Shown here piece after piece: positions 52,159 through 60,311 of a DNA stretch of 64,000 nucleotides. The first letter of the stretch is position 1. Each line of letters opens with the position of its first letter. The stretch lies in contig NZ_CP109178.1 in NCBI RefSeq assembly GCF_036248255.1, positions 2,232,001-2,296,000 of the forward strand. Direction: 5' to 3'. Made by a program: the position numbers and the translations under genes. This DNA is from Streptomyces sp. NBC_01717. Its GTDB lineage: Bacteria > Actinomycetota > Actinomycetes > Streptomycetales > Streptomycetaceae. The notes under the pieces were generated by a model, which was not told the DNA's origin, did not search any database, and saw nothing but the letters and a program-made list of their open reading frames with translations.

Positions 52159-52824
52159 TTACAGCCCCCGTCCCAGACCGAGCTCGGCCAACCGACCGCC
52201 TCGCGCGGCGGCGGCGAGTCGTTCCTTCTGCGCCAGATGTGCGAGATACAGGTCGGCCCCGCGGTGCCCTGCGGGCAGATCACTCACGCTGAGCACCTTC
52301 ATGCCGATGCCGAGGCTCGCCCTGATCGGATTGAGACCGACGTCGAACGCCGACTCGTTGATGGACAGTTCGGTGAGCCGCACCGGCATGACGCGCTTGC
52401 TCCCCCAGGTGAAGAGAGTCAGCGGCATCTCGATCGGGCTGATCTCGATGGTGCCCTTCTGGGTTCGCCGGGAGGCCTCGCGGAGCTGGGCGCTGGTGGG
52501 ATGCACCAGCATCTCCAGCATCGCGAGCTGGGGATGGATCCCGTCGGGCGCGGCGACCTCGAACTGATCGGTGGCATCGATCTCGGCCGTGAACTTCCAG
52601 CTCTCCTCGGCAGGGCCCTTGAGCCGGAGAGCCTCGTTACGGTCCCCTCCACTTCCGCCTCCGCCGGCGTCACCGCTTCCGCCCGCGGATTGGGGCGCGA
52701 GGGAGCGTTCGAGGGTGTCGGGGTTGAACTGGAGGACGATGATGCGCTGAGGGGTTCCGCGCTCGGGGTCGACGACGACGATGCCGGAGCGGATGGGCTT
52801 GGGTATGTCTGCGTAGCGGACCAT
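52159..52824 (-). CDS. CIS tube/gp54-like tube-initiator protein (Pvc7-like)
   Basis: A 221-residue protein. The signature is VDPERGTPQRIIVLQFNPDT followed by LERSLAPQ, then a Gly-rich insert (GGSGDAGGGGSGG), WKFTAEIDATDQFEVAAPDG, LLV-type helices (LAMLEMLVHPTSAQLREASR) and VMPVRLTELSINESAFDVGL. This corresponds to the CIS-tube N-terminal domain of Pvc7/gp54-type proteins, without the LysM tail, which is encoded by the next gene. It caps the baseplate and starts tube assembly. It follows the HEAT-like gene, with 38 bases between. Confidence 0.82.
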   Translation of the reverse strand: MVRYADIPKPIRSGIVVVDPERGTPQRIIVLQFNPDTLERSLAPQSAGGSGDAGGGGSGGDRNEALRLKGPAEESWKFTAEIDATDQFEVAAPDGIHPQLAMLEMLVHPTSAQLREASRRTQKGTIEISPIEMPLTLFTWGSKRVMPVRLTELSINESAFDVGLNPIRASLGIGMKVLSVSDLPAGHRGADLYLAHLAQKERLAAAARGGRLAELGLGRGL

Positions 52825-52862
52825 TCCCTATCTTCCTGTTGTGAAACATACCGGAGCGGTGC

Positions 52863-53450
52863 TTACTGAATGTCGAGCTGCTCATAAACATCGAGGATGG
52901 TCCGCGCTTCCTCGCGGACTTCGACGGATGCATCGTTTCGCAGAGCTTCAGTCAGCATGGGAATGTATCTGCTGGACGGCGAATAAGTGGTGGCGAATAC
53001 TGCGGCCTTCCGCACTTCAGCACTCTCGTCCCGCAATGACTGATCGATGCTCGAAATGACGATTTCATTGTCTTGATTCGGTCCGCCGAGTGCTACGGAG
53101 AGAATGGCGCGGCGCCTTTCGTCCGGCGTCGTCGAATTTTCGAGATCAGCGAGCAGTTCGGACTGAGGTACCGGGTTCAAGTGGTTCTGCAAATGCGCCT
53201 GCATCGCGTGACAGGAGTTAATTGAATCGGCGGCCGCGAAGACATAGGGGCGTTGAGTGAAGTCGTCCGACATAAAATGCACGGCAACATCCTCGGAAAC
53301 CTGCCAGATACTTTCCTCGATCGTACCGCTTGCCGGATCCTCGGGAATGGTGGTCCCATCCCATCCGTAGCGATCTGTGTATTCTTGAACGGACCTCTTA
53401 GCCCTGTCCGTATCGCCGCGCAAAATCATTCGCCAGGAATAATGGATCAC
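52863..53450 (-). CDS. HEAT-like small protein, putative immunity partner of the giant DUF4157 protein
   Basis: A 195-residue acidic helical protein with HEAT-like repeats in its C-terminal half (RRRAILSVALGGPNQDNEIV, SSIDQSLRDESAEVRKAAVF, YIPMLTEALRNDASVEVREE). It is AT-richer than the rest of the operon. The GTG at 53450 is chosen: it is four bases after the stop of the giant gene, with GGAGG ten bases upstream inside that gene's end. An in-frame ATG at 53480 would overlap the giant gene by 26 bases and is less likely. HEAT proteins are not core parts of these systems. Position, size and base composition fit an immunity or chaperone gene for the preceding C-terminal domain, by inference. 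Confidence 0.6.
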   Translation of the reverse strand: MIHYSWRMILRGDTDRAKRSVQEYTDRYGWDGTTIPEDPASGTIEESIWQVSEDVAVHFMSDDFTQRPYVFAAADSINSCHAMQAHLQNHLNPVPQSELLADLENSTTPDERRRAILSVALGGPNQDNEIVISSIDQSLRDESAEVRKAAVFATTYSPSSRYIPMLTEALRNDASVEVREEARTILDVYEQLDIQ

Positions 53451-53454
53451 GGGT

Positions 53455-56400
53455 TCACGCCTCCGCGTCGAACTCATCAAGATGCATTCTCGTGCTGAGC
53501 GAGGACAGGAAGCCCTGATCGCTCGTCAAACTACTCGCTCCATACATATCCAGAATCCTTCGCCGAACCTCCAGTATCAGCTCATCCTGCTTCATCTTCT
53601 CGCCCCGGCTGTCTGCGACCTTTAGATCATCGAGCGACTTGAGCCACAGATCAACCGTGTGCAACTCGCGGCTGGCCAGACGGTTGGCCTCAGCGAACCC
53701 CTTGAACTTGGTGAGCGGACCACCCCCGGGCGTGTTCTCCTGGTCGCTGCTTGCATCCAGGTAATTCGACAGGGTTCGTGACCTGTTCTGAGATCTCTTG
53801 GGTTGCATCGCGAACATGCCGACACTGTTTTCCTGATTCTTTCCGGTCAGCCGATTGCCGTTCCTGTCTCGGGCCCAATCGTCGGCCACGGCGTCCGCGG
53901 GTGATGATTTGCCACGGTTCATCATGTCGACAACCATGCCATGGGTGGATAGCGCCGCGATATTCCGGTGCCCCTCCTGCTGAATCAGCCATGCCTTCAG
54001 CTGGAATGCCAGTGAGAGGTGTGCGCCCGAGGGGGCGCCGCCACGGGCAATCCTCATGATGTCGGACAGCAGGTCGGAAACGGCCTGAGGGCCGAGGTTT
54101 CTGCGCATCTCGGCCAGCCGGTCGGGGAGATCCTTGTAGGCCAGATCCTCCAATGGGTGACCAGGGAACTGCACCTTGACGATGCGATTCGCTCGCGGGT
54201 ATTTGCCTCCGCCCGGGTTGCGCTGTGCATCGAGCGTGCCGCCATTCGGAGTTTCCTGGCTGACGATGTCGCCCTTGGTGGGATCCAGATTCTGCCGATT
54301 TCGGTAGATGGCCTGCATCATTCCGCCCTTGGTTCCGTGCGGCTGCTGCTGAGACCCGCGTGTGGCGCCACCAGCCAGTGTCCGGTCCCGCTCCAGCTGG
54401 CTCATACCGCCGGCGCCGTGCATATCGTCGAGGCCACCCAAGTAGACCTCCAGCGACATCTGACGCAGCGCGCGAAGCAACCGATTTGCCTCCACCCGGA
54501 CGCCGGCGATGTCGACTGTCTGGCCCAGGACCACTGGTTCCTGTGGATTCAGCGCCGCGGTGATGGTGAACCGCTCGGCCGTTCCATAGGCCAGGCTGGT
54601 CAGCCGATACCACAGGCGCATGGCAGCGAGCGCCGACCGAAGCCCGATTCCGCGGACGCCCTTACGAAGCATGGTCTGGAGGCGTGGACGGATGCGAGAA
54701 ACGATCTTCTGGAGGCGGGCCTCCTTGGACTCCTTGGACTTCTCGTCCTTCCTCCGCTTGTCCTGGTTCTGCTTCTTCTGGTCCTGCTGGTTCTTCTTGT
54801 TGTCGCGCAGGTTGTCGCGCTTCTGCTTGAAGACGTTGCGCAGCTTCGACGCGCTGTTCTTCAGCGCCTTGCCCGGCTTGCTCTTCTTGAGCTTCTTGCC
54901 CAGCGTCTTCGCCGCGTTGCGGACCTTCGTCAGGGCCGACTTGACGGCCTTCTTCGCCTTGCCCAGGGCGTTGCCCAAAGGAGACTTCGGCTTCTTGGGC
55001 TTGGTCGGCTTCGGACCCTCGATTTCCCTCTTGTTCTTGGGAGTCCGGGGGGTGCTGTCCTTCTGGCCGTCCGGGGTCTTGTCCTTCGACGGACCCGGTG
55101 TCGTCTCCTTCGGCTTCGCCGGTGTCGGCTCCGGCTTCGCAGGGGACTTCGGCGTCGCCGTGTCCTTCGGTTTGGGCGGGGCCTTCGGGTTCGGGGAAGG
55201 CTTCGCCTTCGGCTTTGGGGACACGGCCGGCTTGTGCAGGGTCTGCTTGGCGTTCCGGATCGCGCCCCGCGCCTTGTTGACCGCCTCACCGGCCGCCTTC
55301 TTGGCGCCCTTGCCCGTCTTCTTGAGGCCCTTCATGATCCTCTCGGCCATCGCCTTGAGGCGTTTGCCGACCCCCTTGGTCGCCGAACCGAGGCGCTGCA
55401 GGAGGAAGTTGGCGATGAAGTCGAGCAGCGCGACAACGCCTGCGGCCACCGCCTCCGCGAACAGACAGGCCGCCGGGCCCGCCTTGACCGCCTTCAAGTA
55501 GGCCCAGAATTTGCTGAAGGCCGAGAGGATCGAGCTGACGCTCTGCCAGGCCGACATCAGGCCCTGGACGATCGTGAGGATCGCTCCCGCCGCGGGGACG
55601 ATCATCGAGACGACCTTCTCGATCACGAGCGAGGCGATCATCATCGGCAGCGAGGCGATGATCGCGTCCCACGCCATCTTCCCGATCTGCTTGATCGAGA
55701 CGCAGCCCTTCACCAGGACGTCGATCACGGCCTTGCCCAGGCCGAGGATGCCCTCGACCTTGGTGTCGAACCACCGCTTCACGCCCGTCTTGATGGCGCC
55801 CCAGAGGTGATCGGTGATGCCCGTCTTCGCCGAGCTGCCCGCCTTGCTGATCCAGCCACCCGGGTCCGGTGCGATGTCCGCCACAAGAGCCGCGAACTTG
55901 CCCAGCGCCTCGATCGCCGCCTGGGCGAACTTGATCGCGCCCAGAATCACGGCCTGGTAGATCTTGATGACGGCCTTGATGCCCGCTTCCAGCACGTCGA
56001 GCAGCGCGTTCAGGCCCGCCGCCAGGGCGTCGAGCAGGGCGTTCACTGCCTTCTTCAGACCGTCCGCCAGCGCGTTGACCGCCGCGATCGCCTTGTCCCG
56101 CAGGCCCTCGATCGCCTTGCGGAACTTGTCCCGTAGCTCGGGGAAGGCCGCCAGCAGTACGTCGCCGATGGCGATCAGCGCATCCGCCAGGACGTTGATC
56201 GCCTTGATGGCGAGGTCCCGTACGAAGTCGATGGCCTTGTTGGCCCAGTCCTTGAACGTGTCGATGATGCCGTTGACAAGCTTGCGCGCCGCGTCGAAGA
56301 CCTTGGTGACCGCGTCGAGGATCGCATTGAAGGCGCTCTTCACCTTGTCGGCGACCCAGCCGAAGAAGCCTCCCGAGGGCTTCTCCTCCTCCTTCTTCTT

Positions 56401-59400
56401 CTCGGCCTCCTTCTCCGCCTTCTCACGCTCGGTGTCGATCTGCGCGTTGTCCTTGTCCTTGCGGTCGCTGACCTCCTTGTCCTTGTCGTCGCGGGCCTTG
56501 ACGATTTCCTTGTTCTTCTCGGTGTGTTCCTTCTCGGACTTCCTGTCCGCGTCCTCGATCTTCTGGTCCTGCTCGGTGCGCCAGCTCTCGCGCTCGCGCT
56601 GGGCATCCTCCGCCGCGCGGCCGCGCTCGCCCGTCTGCTTCTCCGCGTTCCGGGTGACTTCGCGGTCGATCTCGGTCTGCTTCTCCTGCTTGGCCTGCTG
56701 CTCGCCCTGCTGCTGTTCCTTCTCCTTGGCGACCAGGTCGCCCTGAGCCTGGCCCGCGGCTCCCTGCATCTCGCTGCCGCGCTCCTGCTTGGCGACCGCA
56801 CCGACGCCGGGCTTGGGCTTGGATCCGGCCTGGAGTCCGCCCCCGCCGCCCCGTTTTCCGCCTGCCGTGGCCTTGCCGACCAGCTGCTCCTGGGGCGCGT
56901 TCGGGAAGATCTGGTCCTCGCCCATCGGCTTGGCCGCGTCCTCACGGCCTGTGCTCTGGATGTCGGACTGCTTCTCCTTGAGCGCCTTGGCCTGGTCGTC
57001 CGTGCGCTTGGGGTCGCTCTCGCCCTCCAGCCGGATCTTGGGGGCGGGGCCGACCGTCTTGTTCTGCAGTTCCGGGTCCACGGTCGGGACCGCGTCGGCC
57101 GCGGCGTCGACGTTCTTGGCCTCTTCCGCGGTCAGCTTGTCCGCCACGGGCGCCGGCGGCGGGGGAGTGTTGTCGGTGGGCTTCGCGCCCTCCGCCTTCT
57201 CACTGCCCTTGGCCTTCTGCTTCCCGATGCGGTCCTCGGGCCCGAGCTTCTCGACCTTGCCCGTCACCTGTTCGGCCGGAGCGGCCGCCTCGGGCGGGCC
57301 CGACCGAGTCTGCGGCGCACCCGAAGGACGTTCCCGCTTCGGTGGGTTGGCGTCCAGCCGCCGCTGCTCCTCGCCGACCTTCTTGTCCGCCGCGGCGTCC
57401 ACACCGGGCATGGCGGCTGCGGCCTGGTCCGGCGCCAGCTTGCTGACCGTCCCGATGGCGGCCTTCGGGTCCTGGCCCGAGACGTCCGGCGGCTCCTCCT
57501 GCTTCTCCTCGGGAGCGGCTCCACCGCCGCCTCCGCCGCAGCTGCCGCCTCCCTCTTCCTTCTCCGCCGCGGGCTCAGGCGGGGCGCAGCCGCCGCCGTC
57601 CTTCTCCAGCGACGCCTCGGGAGCAGCCTGGGCACCTTCCGGTGCGGGCGCGCCCATCCTGCCGGGGCTGTCGGTCTGTTCGCCCGCAGGGCTGACCGCC
57701 GCCTGTGCCGCGGACGGGGCCGCGCCAGGTCCCGCCGCGGCCGTCGGACCGGCCTGCTCGCCGCCGCCGACCGTCCCACGGGGAGCCGCACCGGGGCCGG
57801 TCTCCTTGGGGATCCGGCTCTGAGGTCCGGCCGCTTCCCGCTCGGACCTGGGCGGCTCGGCGTCACGCCGCGCTGCGGGGGAAGGGTTTCGGTCCTCGGC
57901 GGGCGCCTTCTGCGTCTGCGCACCCGCGGGCCGCATCGCCGCCGGGCCGGGCGACATGTCCGGCGCGGAAGCGCCCTGCGGCTGCCCCTGTTCGCCTCGC
58001 TGTTCCTGTTGCCCGCGCTCCTTCAGCTCCTGCTGCTCGTCCTGCGCGTCCTTGGCGTCCGGCCGCTCCTCGCCTTCGCCGGAGTCCTCGCCCCTGTCCT
58101 CCTGGTCCTGCTGCTGCGCAGGGTCCGTCTTCTCAGCCTCGGGCTCCTGCTGGTCCTTCTCAGTGGTCTCCGGGTCGGGGCCGACCTCCTGATCGGTCGG
58201 CTTCTCCGGCTGCAGGTCCTTCGCGCTGCGGTCCTGGGCCTCGGCCGCGGGCCCGCCCTCGGGCTTCGGAGCCTCGCCCTCGACCGGACCCACGTCCTCG
58301 CCCGGCGCCTTCGCCTCAGGCCCGGCGGAGTCCTCGTCCTCCTCGTTCGCCTCGTTCTCCCGCTGCTGCTCGACCCGTTCCGCCTTGGTCGGGGGCGGCG
58401 AAGGGAAGGTCGGGACGGACGGTTCCGCGGCGCCGGGGGTCATCCGGTCTGCGGTCGGTACGGAAGAAAGGTCCAGGTCGGTGTCGGGCAGATAGTCCTC
58501 GGGCTTCAGCTCCGGACCGCTCTTGGCGGCACCGCCCCTGTCATCGTCCTGCTCGCCGCCGATCTCCCCGTCCGCGCCCGCCTCCAGCCCGAGCGGCTTC
58601 TCCTCCTCGCGCGGCTCGTCCTCATCCTCGTCCTTCTCGTGCAGGCCGTGCTCGGACAGCGCGCTGTCCCGCTGCTCAGCCCGCTCGTCCACCTTCTCGG
58701 GGCGTACGGGACCGGGCCGGCCCTTCGCCTTCGGGTCGAGGTTCTCCTGCTTCGATCCGTCCGCCGGCTTCTTCGCGTCGTCGTTCCGCTTGCGCTTGTC
58801 TGCACCGGGGGCGTTCGCCTGCTCCGGGTCCTGCTCCTCCCGGTCGCGCTGCTCCTTGCGCTCCTCCTTGGTCTGCTCGGCGCCGTCCGCCTGGCCCTGC
58901 GCGCGCTCGTCCGCGGCCTCGTCGACCCGCTGACGGTCCTGGCCCTGCTTCTCCTCCTCCTGCCGCTGCTCCTGCGCGGCCTGCTGCCGGGACTGGGCCC
59001 GCTCGTCCTCCTGCTCCTTGCGCTGGGCAGCCTCCTGGTCCTCGGCCGCCGCGTCGGAGCGCGCCCTACTCCGGTCGCCGCTGCGCTTCTCGTCCCGTAC
59101 CGCGGCGTCCTTCTGCTCCTCGCGCGAGTCCTCGGCCTGCTTGTCCTTCGAACTCCGCCCGCTCTCCTCCTGCCGCTTCCACCGGGTGCGCTCGACACCC
59201 AGCAGCTCGAAGAGGTCCGTCTCCGGCTCGGGCACCTCGGCCGGCTGGAGGTCCACCGGCTCGGTCTCGGACTCCTCGGCGAGGTCGAGGAGCCGCTCGT
59301 ACTCGTCGGAGAGCAGCCGCACTTCCAGCCGGTCCAGCACCGAGTCCTGCAACTGCGGTGACATCCGTGCCAGTTGGAGTCGTACGCGTCCCGACAGGTC

Positions 59401-60018
59401 CGCCGGGTCACCGCGCAGCGAGCGCAGCACGCCGTTCGCGAGACGGTCCACCAGCGTTGCCGGATCCAGCTGTTCCATACGGGAGCGGTCGGCGTCGACC
59501 GTGGCGTACCGCAGCCAGCCGGGCGTCGATTGCTCGGGCTCCACTTCGGGGGCCTGCTGCTCGTCGCGTACGAGAGCCTGCGCCGCCGACTCCGCCTCGC
59601 GCTCCATCGCCTGCTGCGGAAGGCTCACCGCCCCCAGATCGCGGCCCGCGCGCAACGCGCCCAGACCGTCCGGGTTCTGCACCGTGTGCAGCAGCTCATG
59701 GGCGAGCAGCCGCTGCCCGTCCGCCGTACCCGGGCGATAGGCACCCTCGCGGAAGAAGATGTCCTGGCCGACCGCGACCGCGTCCGCGCCCAGCAGTTCC
59801 GTCAGCGTGCCCGCGTCCCGGTCGGTGTGCAGGCGTACCCGGCTGAAGTCGTGGCCGAGCCGCTCCTCCAGCTCCCGCCGTACGCTCAGATCGAGCGGAT
59901 GTCCGGCTCCGCTGACGATGTTCTTCGGCTCCGGCGTCCGGGACGTGGCGCGCTCCTTGCGCTTGCGCCGCCGTTCGGCCTGGGCCGCCTGCGCGTCCTG
60001 CGCATGTGACGTACTCAT
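53455..60018 (-). CDS. Giant DUF4157 (HExxH) protein, candidate payload of the injection system
   Basis: A 2,187-residue protein. Residues ~35-115 form DUF4157 (GHPLDLSVRRELEERLGHDF; HELLH at 107-111), a metalloprotease-like module frequent in eCIS-associated effectors. Residues ~270-1,210 are a Glu/Gln/Lys/Arg/Pro-rich, low-complexity, probably disordered and coiled region. About 1,215-1,545 are amphipathic helices (FFGWVADKVKSAFNAILDAV; MIASLVIEKVVSMIVPAAGA) that resemble tape-measure or pore-forming segments. A Pro/Lys linker (~1,600-1,650), a basic helical part and an unrecognised C-terminal domain (~1,850-2,187) follow. No core CIS protein has this layout. ATGA overlap joins it to the 98-residue gene upstream. 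The C-terminal domain is a candidate toxin. Confidence 0.85.
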   Translation of the reverse strand: MSTSHAQDAQAAQAERRRKRKERATSRTPEPKNIVSGAGHPLDLSVRRELEERLGHDFSRVRLHTDRDAGTLTELLGADAVAVGQDIFFREGAYRPGTADGQRLLAHELLHTVQNPDGLGALRAGRDLGAVSLPQQAMEREAESAAQALVRDEQQAPEVEPEQSTPGWLRYATVDADRSRMEQLDPATLVDRLANGVLRSLRGDPADLSGRVRLQLARMSPQLQDSVLDRLEVRLLSDEYERLLDLAEESETEPVDLQPAEVPEPETDLFELLGVERTRWKRQEESGRSSKDKQAEDSREEQKDAAVRDEKRSGDRSRARSDAAAEDQEAAQRKEQEDERAQSRQQAAQEQRQEEEKQGQDRQRVDEAADERAQGQADGAEQTKEERKEQRDREEQDPEQANAPGADKRKRNDDAKKPADGSKQENLDPKAKGRPGPVRPEKVDERAEQRDSALSEHGLHEKDEDEDEPREEEKPLGLEAGADGEIGGEQDDDRGGAAKSGPELKPEDYLPDTDLDLSSVPTADRMTPGAAEPSVPTFPSPPPTKAERVEQQRENEANEEDEDSAGPEAKAPGEDVGPVEGEAPKPEGGPAAEAQDRSAKDLQPEKPTDQEVGPDPETTEKDQQEPEAEKTDPAQQQDQEDRGEDSGEGEERPDAKDAQDEQQELKERGQQEQRGEQGQPQGASAPDMSPGPAAMRPAGAQTQKAPAEDRNPSPAARRDAEPPRSEREAAGPQSRIPKETGPGAAPRGTVGGGEQAGPTAAAGPGAAPSAAQAAVSPAGEQTDSPGRMGAPAPEGAQAAPEASLEKDGGGCAPPEPAAEKEEGGGSCGGGGGGAAPEEKQEEPPDVSGQDPKAAIGTVSKLAPDQAAAAMPGVDAAADKKVGEEQRRLDANPPKRERPSGAPQTRSGPPEAAAPAEQVTGKVEKLGPEDRIGKQKAKGSEKAEGAKPTDNTPPPPAPVADKLTAEEAKNVDAAADAVPTVDPELQNKTVGPAPKIRLEGESDPKRTDDQAKALKEKQSDIQSTGREDAAKPMGEDQIFPNAPQEQLVGKATAGGKRGGGGGLQAGSKPKPGVGAVAKQERGSEMQGAAGQAQGDLVAKEKEQQQGEQQAKQEKQTEIDREVTRNAEKQTGERGRAAEDAQRERESWRTEQDQKIEDADRKSEKEHTEKNKEIVKARDDKDKEVSDRKDKDNAQIDTEREKAEKEAEKKKEEEKPSGGFFGWVADKVKSAFNAILDAVTKVFDAARKLVNGIIDTFKDWANKAIDFVRDLAIKAINVLADALIAIGDVLLAAFPELRDKFRKAIEGLRDKAIAAVNALADGLKKAVNALLDALAAGLNALLDVLEAGIKAVIKIYQAVILGAIKFAQAAIEALGKFAALVADIAPDPGGWISKAGSSAKTGITDHLWGAIKTGVKRWFDTKVEGILGLGKAVIDVLVKGCVSIKQIGKMAWDAIIASLPMMIASLVIEKVVSMIVPAAGAILTIVQGLMSAWQSVSSILSAFSKFWAYLKAVKAGPAACLFAEAVAAGVVALLDFIANFLLQRLGSATKGVGKRLKAMAERIMKGLKKTGKGAKKAAGEAVNKARGAIRNAKQTLHKPAVSPKPKAKPSPNPKAPPKPKDTATPKSPAKPEPTPAKPKETTPGPSKDKTPDGQKDSTPRTPKNKREIEGPKPTKPKKPKSPLGNALGKAKKAVKSALTKVRNAAKTLGKKLKKSKPGKALKNSASKLRNVFKQKRDNLRDNKKNQQDQKKQNQDKRRKDEKSKESKEARLQKIVSRIRPRLQTMLRKGVRGIGLRSALAAMRLWYRLTSLAYGTAERFTITAALNPQEPVVLGQTVDIAGVRVEANRLLRALRQMSLEVYLGGLDDMHGAGGMSQLERDRTLAGGATRGSQQQPHGTKGGMMQAIYRNRQNLDPTKGDIVSQETPNGGTLDAQRNPGGGKYPRANRIVKVQFPGHPLEDLAYKDLPDRLAEMRRNLGPQAVSDLLSDIMRIARGGAPSGAHLSLAFQLKAWLIQQEGHRNIAALSTHGMVVDMMNRGKSSPADAVADDWARDRNGNRLTGKNQENSVGMFAMQPKRSQNRSRTLSNYLDASSDQENTPGGGPLTKFKGFAEANRLASRELHTVDLWLKSLDDLKVADSRGEKMKQDELILEVRRRILDMYGASSLTSDQGFLSSLSTRMHLDEFDAEA

Positions 60019-60311
60019 CGAGACTCGCCCCGCCCCGAGAGTCCCGCGTGCACCGCACGCGCCAGCGCCTCACCGAGCCGCCCCGGCGAGGTGGTCGAAG
60101 GCAGCGGCGGCAGTCCGGACAGTGCGTCCAGGGCCTGGCCGCCGTCAGCGGCCAGCGGCACGCCACGCTCCCGTACGAGCCGGGACAGCTCCGCCTCGAA
60201 AGCGGCCGAGACCCGGTCGGGGTCGAGCCGCTCGAAGCCGTCGAGCACCAGCTCGCCGATGTCCACGCGGATCGTGCGCTCCGAGGGGCGCGGTACCTCG
60301 TTCAGACCCAT
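60015..60311 (-). CDS. Small conserved CIS-operon protein
   Basis: A 98-residue protein: RTIRVDIGELVLDGFERLDP, then DRVSAAFEAELSRLVRERGV and LGEALARAVHAGLSGRGESR. Short proteins with the pattern I.V.I..LVLDGF..D....AFE.EL.RL occur between the AAA+ ATPase and downstream genes in many contractile-system operons; their role is not established. The gene overlaps the ATPase stop by 10 bases and the giant gene start by four, so all three are translationally coupled. Confidence 0.72.
   Translation of the reverse strand: MGLNEVPRPSERTIRVDIGELVLDGFERLDPDRVSAAFEAELSRLVRERGVPLAADGGQALDALSGLPPLPSTTSPGRLGEALARAVHAGLSGRGESR

Noticed and set aside
56524..59361. Very long plus-strand open frame, Leu-rich, opposite the giant DUF4157 gene
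   Set aside because: The leucine runs are the complement of Glu/Lys/Gln-rich low-complexity codons on the minus strand. No start context or domain supports it.
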